Shown here piece by piece: positions 63,507 to 64,000 of a stretch of DNA of 64,000 nt (position 1 is its first letter; each line of letters begins with the position of its first letter). Both the position numbers and the translations under genes were made by a program. Under the pieces are notes generated by a model. It was not told the origin of the DNA. It searched no databases and saw only the letters and a program-made list of their open reading frames with translations. The DNA lies in NCBI GenBank assembly GCA_016930375.1, contig JAFGGU010000003.1:1-64000 (forward strand), written 5' to 3'. Source of the stretch: Bacteroidales bacterium (GTDB lineage Bacteria > Bacteroidota > Bacteroidia > Bacteroidales > UBA10428).

Positions 63507-64000
63507 ATGTCACTAAAAAGTGTATCCCGGAATCCCTGGTCCTGGATCCCCACGCTGTACCTCTATGAAGGCATCCCTTACAGCATCGTCATGACCACCT
63601 CTGGTTTGATATATAAGACCATGGGAATTTCGGTGGCATCTTTGGCATTCTGGACCAGTCTGCTTTATCTGCCCTGGGCGATCAAGCCTTTATGGAGCCC
63701 TTATGTAGAAGTGGTTTCCACCAAACGTAACTGGATCATCGTTACCCAGTTGATTTTGGGAGCTGTCTTTATTGCTGTGGGAGCGGCTATGCCCTTAGCC
63801 TTCTTCTTCCCCATTACCATTGGACTTTTTGCCCTAATCGCTTTTTCATCTGCCAGTCATGATATCGCAGCCGACGGTTTCTATATGCATGCGCTGGATC
63901 AGCATAAACAGGCTTTTTTTGTGGGTATCCGCAGCACCTTTTACCGAATCGCCATGCTTACCGCCATGGGGGCAATTCCATTGATAGCCGGACTGGTGCA
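63507..64000 (+). CDS. ampG: AmpG-like MFS permease, truncated by the window end
   Basis: 164 residues visible from the ATG at 63507, still open at base 64000. About five membrane helices so far. LLYLPWAIKPLWSPYVEVVS, KRNWIIVTQLILG and FSSASHDIAADGFYMHAL line up with E. coli AmpG (its F-L-W-S-P, R-R-G-W and F-C-S-A-S-Q-D blocks). AmpG imports GlcNAc-anhydroMurNAc muropeptides. The position after amidase and SpoIID genes, and opposite murK-murQ, fits that role. Related acetyl-CoA or other solute carriers cannot be excluded from the N-terminal part alone. Confidence 0.8.
   Translation, partial: MSLKSVSRNPWSWIPTLYLYEGIPYSIVMTTSGLIYKTMGISVASLAFWTSLLYLPWAIKPLWSPYVEVVSTKRNWIIVTQLILGAVFIAVGAAMPLAFFFPITIGLFALIAFSSASHDIAADGFYMHALDQHKQAFFVGIRSTFYRIAMLTAMGAIPLIAGLV

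Overview
The window is a chromosomal segment of a member of the Bacteroidota, most likely Bacteroidales or a close relative. Supporting signs are promoters of the TAnnTTTG (-7) type, few Shine-Dalgarno sequences, a fused E1 alpha/beta 2-oxoacid dehydrogenase, eukaryote-type citrate synthase, two-component-propeller (Reg_prop) signalling, PorE-like TPR/PD40/OmpA proteins and the gene order rplQ-eno-gltA. I saw no insertion sequence, prophage, CRISPR array, rRNA or tRNA. The gene content is vertical housekeeping plus envelope functions, not a mobile island.

Layout. (a) 1-1460: the 3' end of an unknown gene converges on a Tat-exported xylose-isomerase-like TIM-barrel protein. (b) 1602-20964: one long co-directional translation cluster, rpsL-rpsG-fusA-(S10-spc-alpha operons)-secY-map-infA-rpmJ-...-rpoA-rplQ-eno, started by a strong promoter candidate before rpsL and closed by an intrinsic terminator after eno. 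It has no tuf gene, and S14 and L36 are both zinc-ligand-free versions. (c) 21078-27476: citrate synthase, a large Reg_prop/SpoIIE phosphatase, and a convergent hybrid histidine kinase whose ATP-binding glycine boxes look lost. (d) 27688-33405: two unknown secreted proteins, a TPR protein, a glycosyltransferase fused to a degenerate phosphoglycosyl-transferase-like half, and a 2-oxoacid dehydrogenase E2. (e) 33515-42084: four tandem paralogues with exported TPR + PD40 propeller domains but different C-termini (six-fold 67-residue helical repeat plus membrane anchor; OmpA; Pro-rich linker plus OmpA; none). (f) 42134-49545: GNAT, a solitary HsdR-N-type nuclease domain, holA, rhomboid protease, a class IV aminotransferase-like protein lacking the PLP lysine, AlgH/YqgE, a small CPxC membrane protein and the fused E1. 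(g) 49588-56437, minus strand: a compact run murK-murQ-thrA-HAD-thrC-thrH joining amino-sugar recycling to threonine synthesis. (h) 56603-64000, plus strand and divergent from murK: an amidase whose catalytic domain is interrupted by a golvesin-like domain, a glycosyltransferase, a HIT/GalT-like protein, a SpoIID-type lytic transglycosylase and the start of an AmpG-like permease.

How they may work together. Regions g and h form a divergent peptidoglycan module: amidase and SpoIID could strip and cut glycan strands, AmpG could import the products, and MurK and MurQ could return MurNAc to central metabolism. Region e looks like an expanded envelope-anchoring family related to PorE of the type IX secretion system, although no other T9SS gene lies in the window. 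Its first member carries a helical repeat I do not recognise. E1 (47113) and E2 (32089) probably belong to one complex although 14 kb apart.

Four intergenic short tandem arrays with a 7-bp period but unrelated unit sequences (21036, 49543, 63358, 63421) are a recurring non-coding signature. All family assignments are from reading the protein sequences by eye; no database search or calculation was run.
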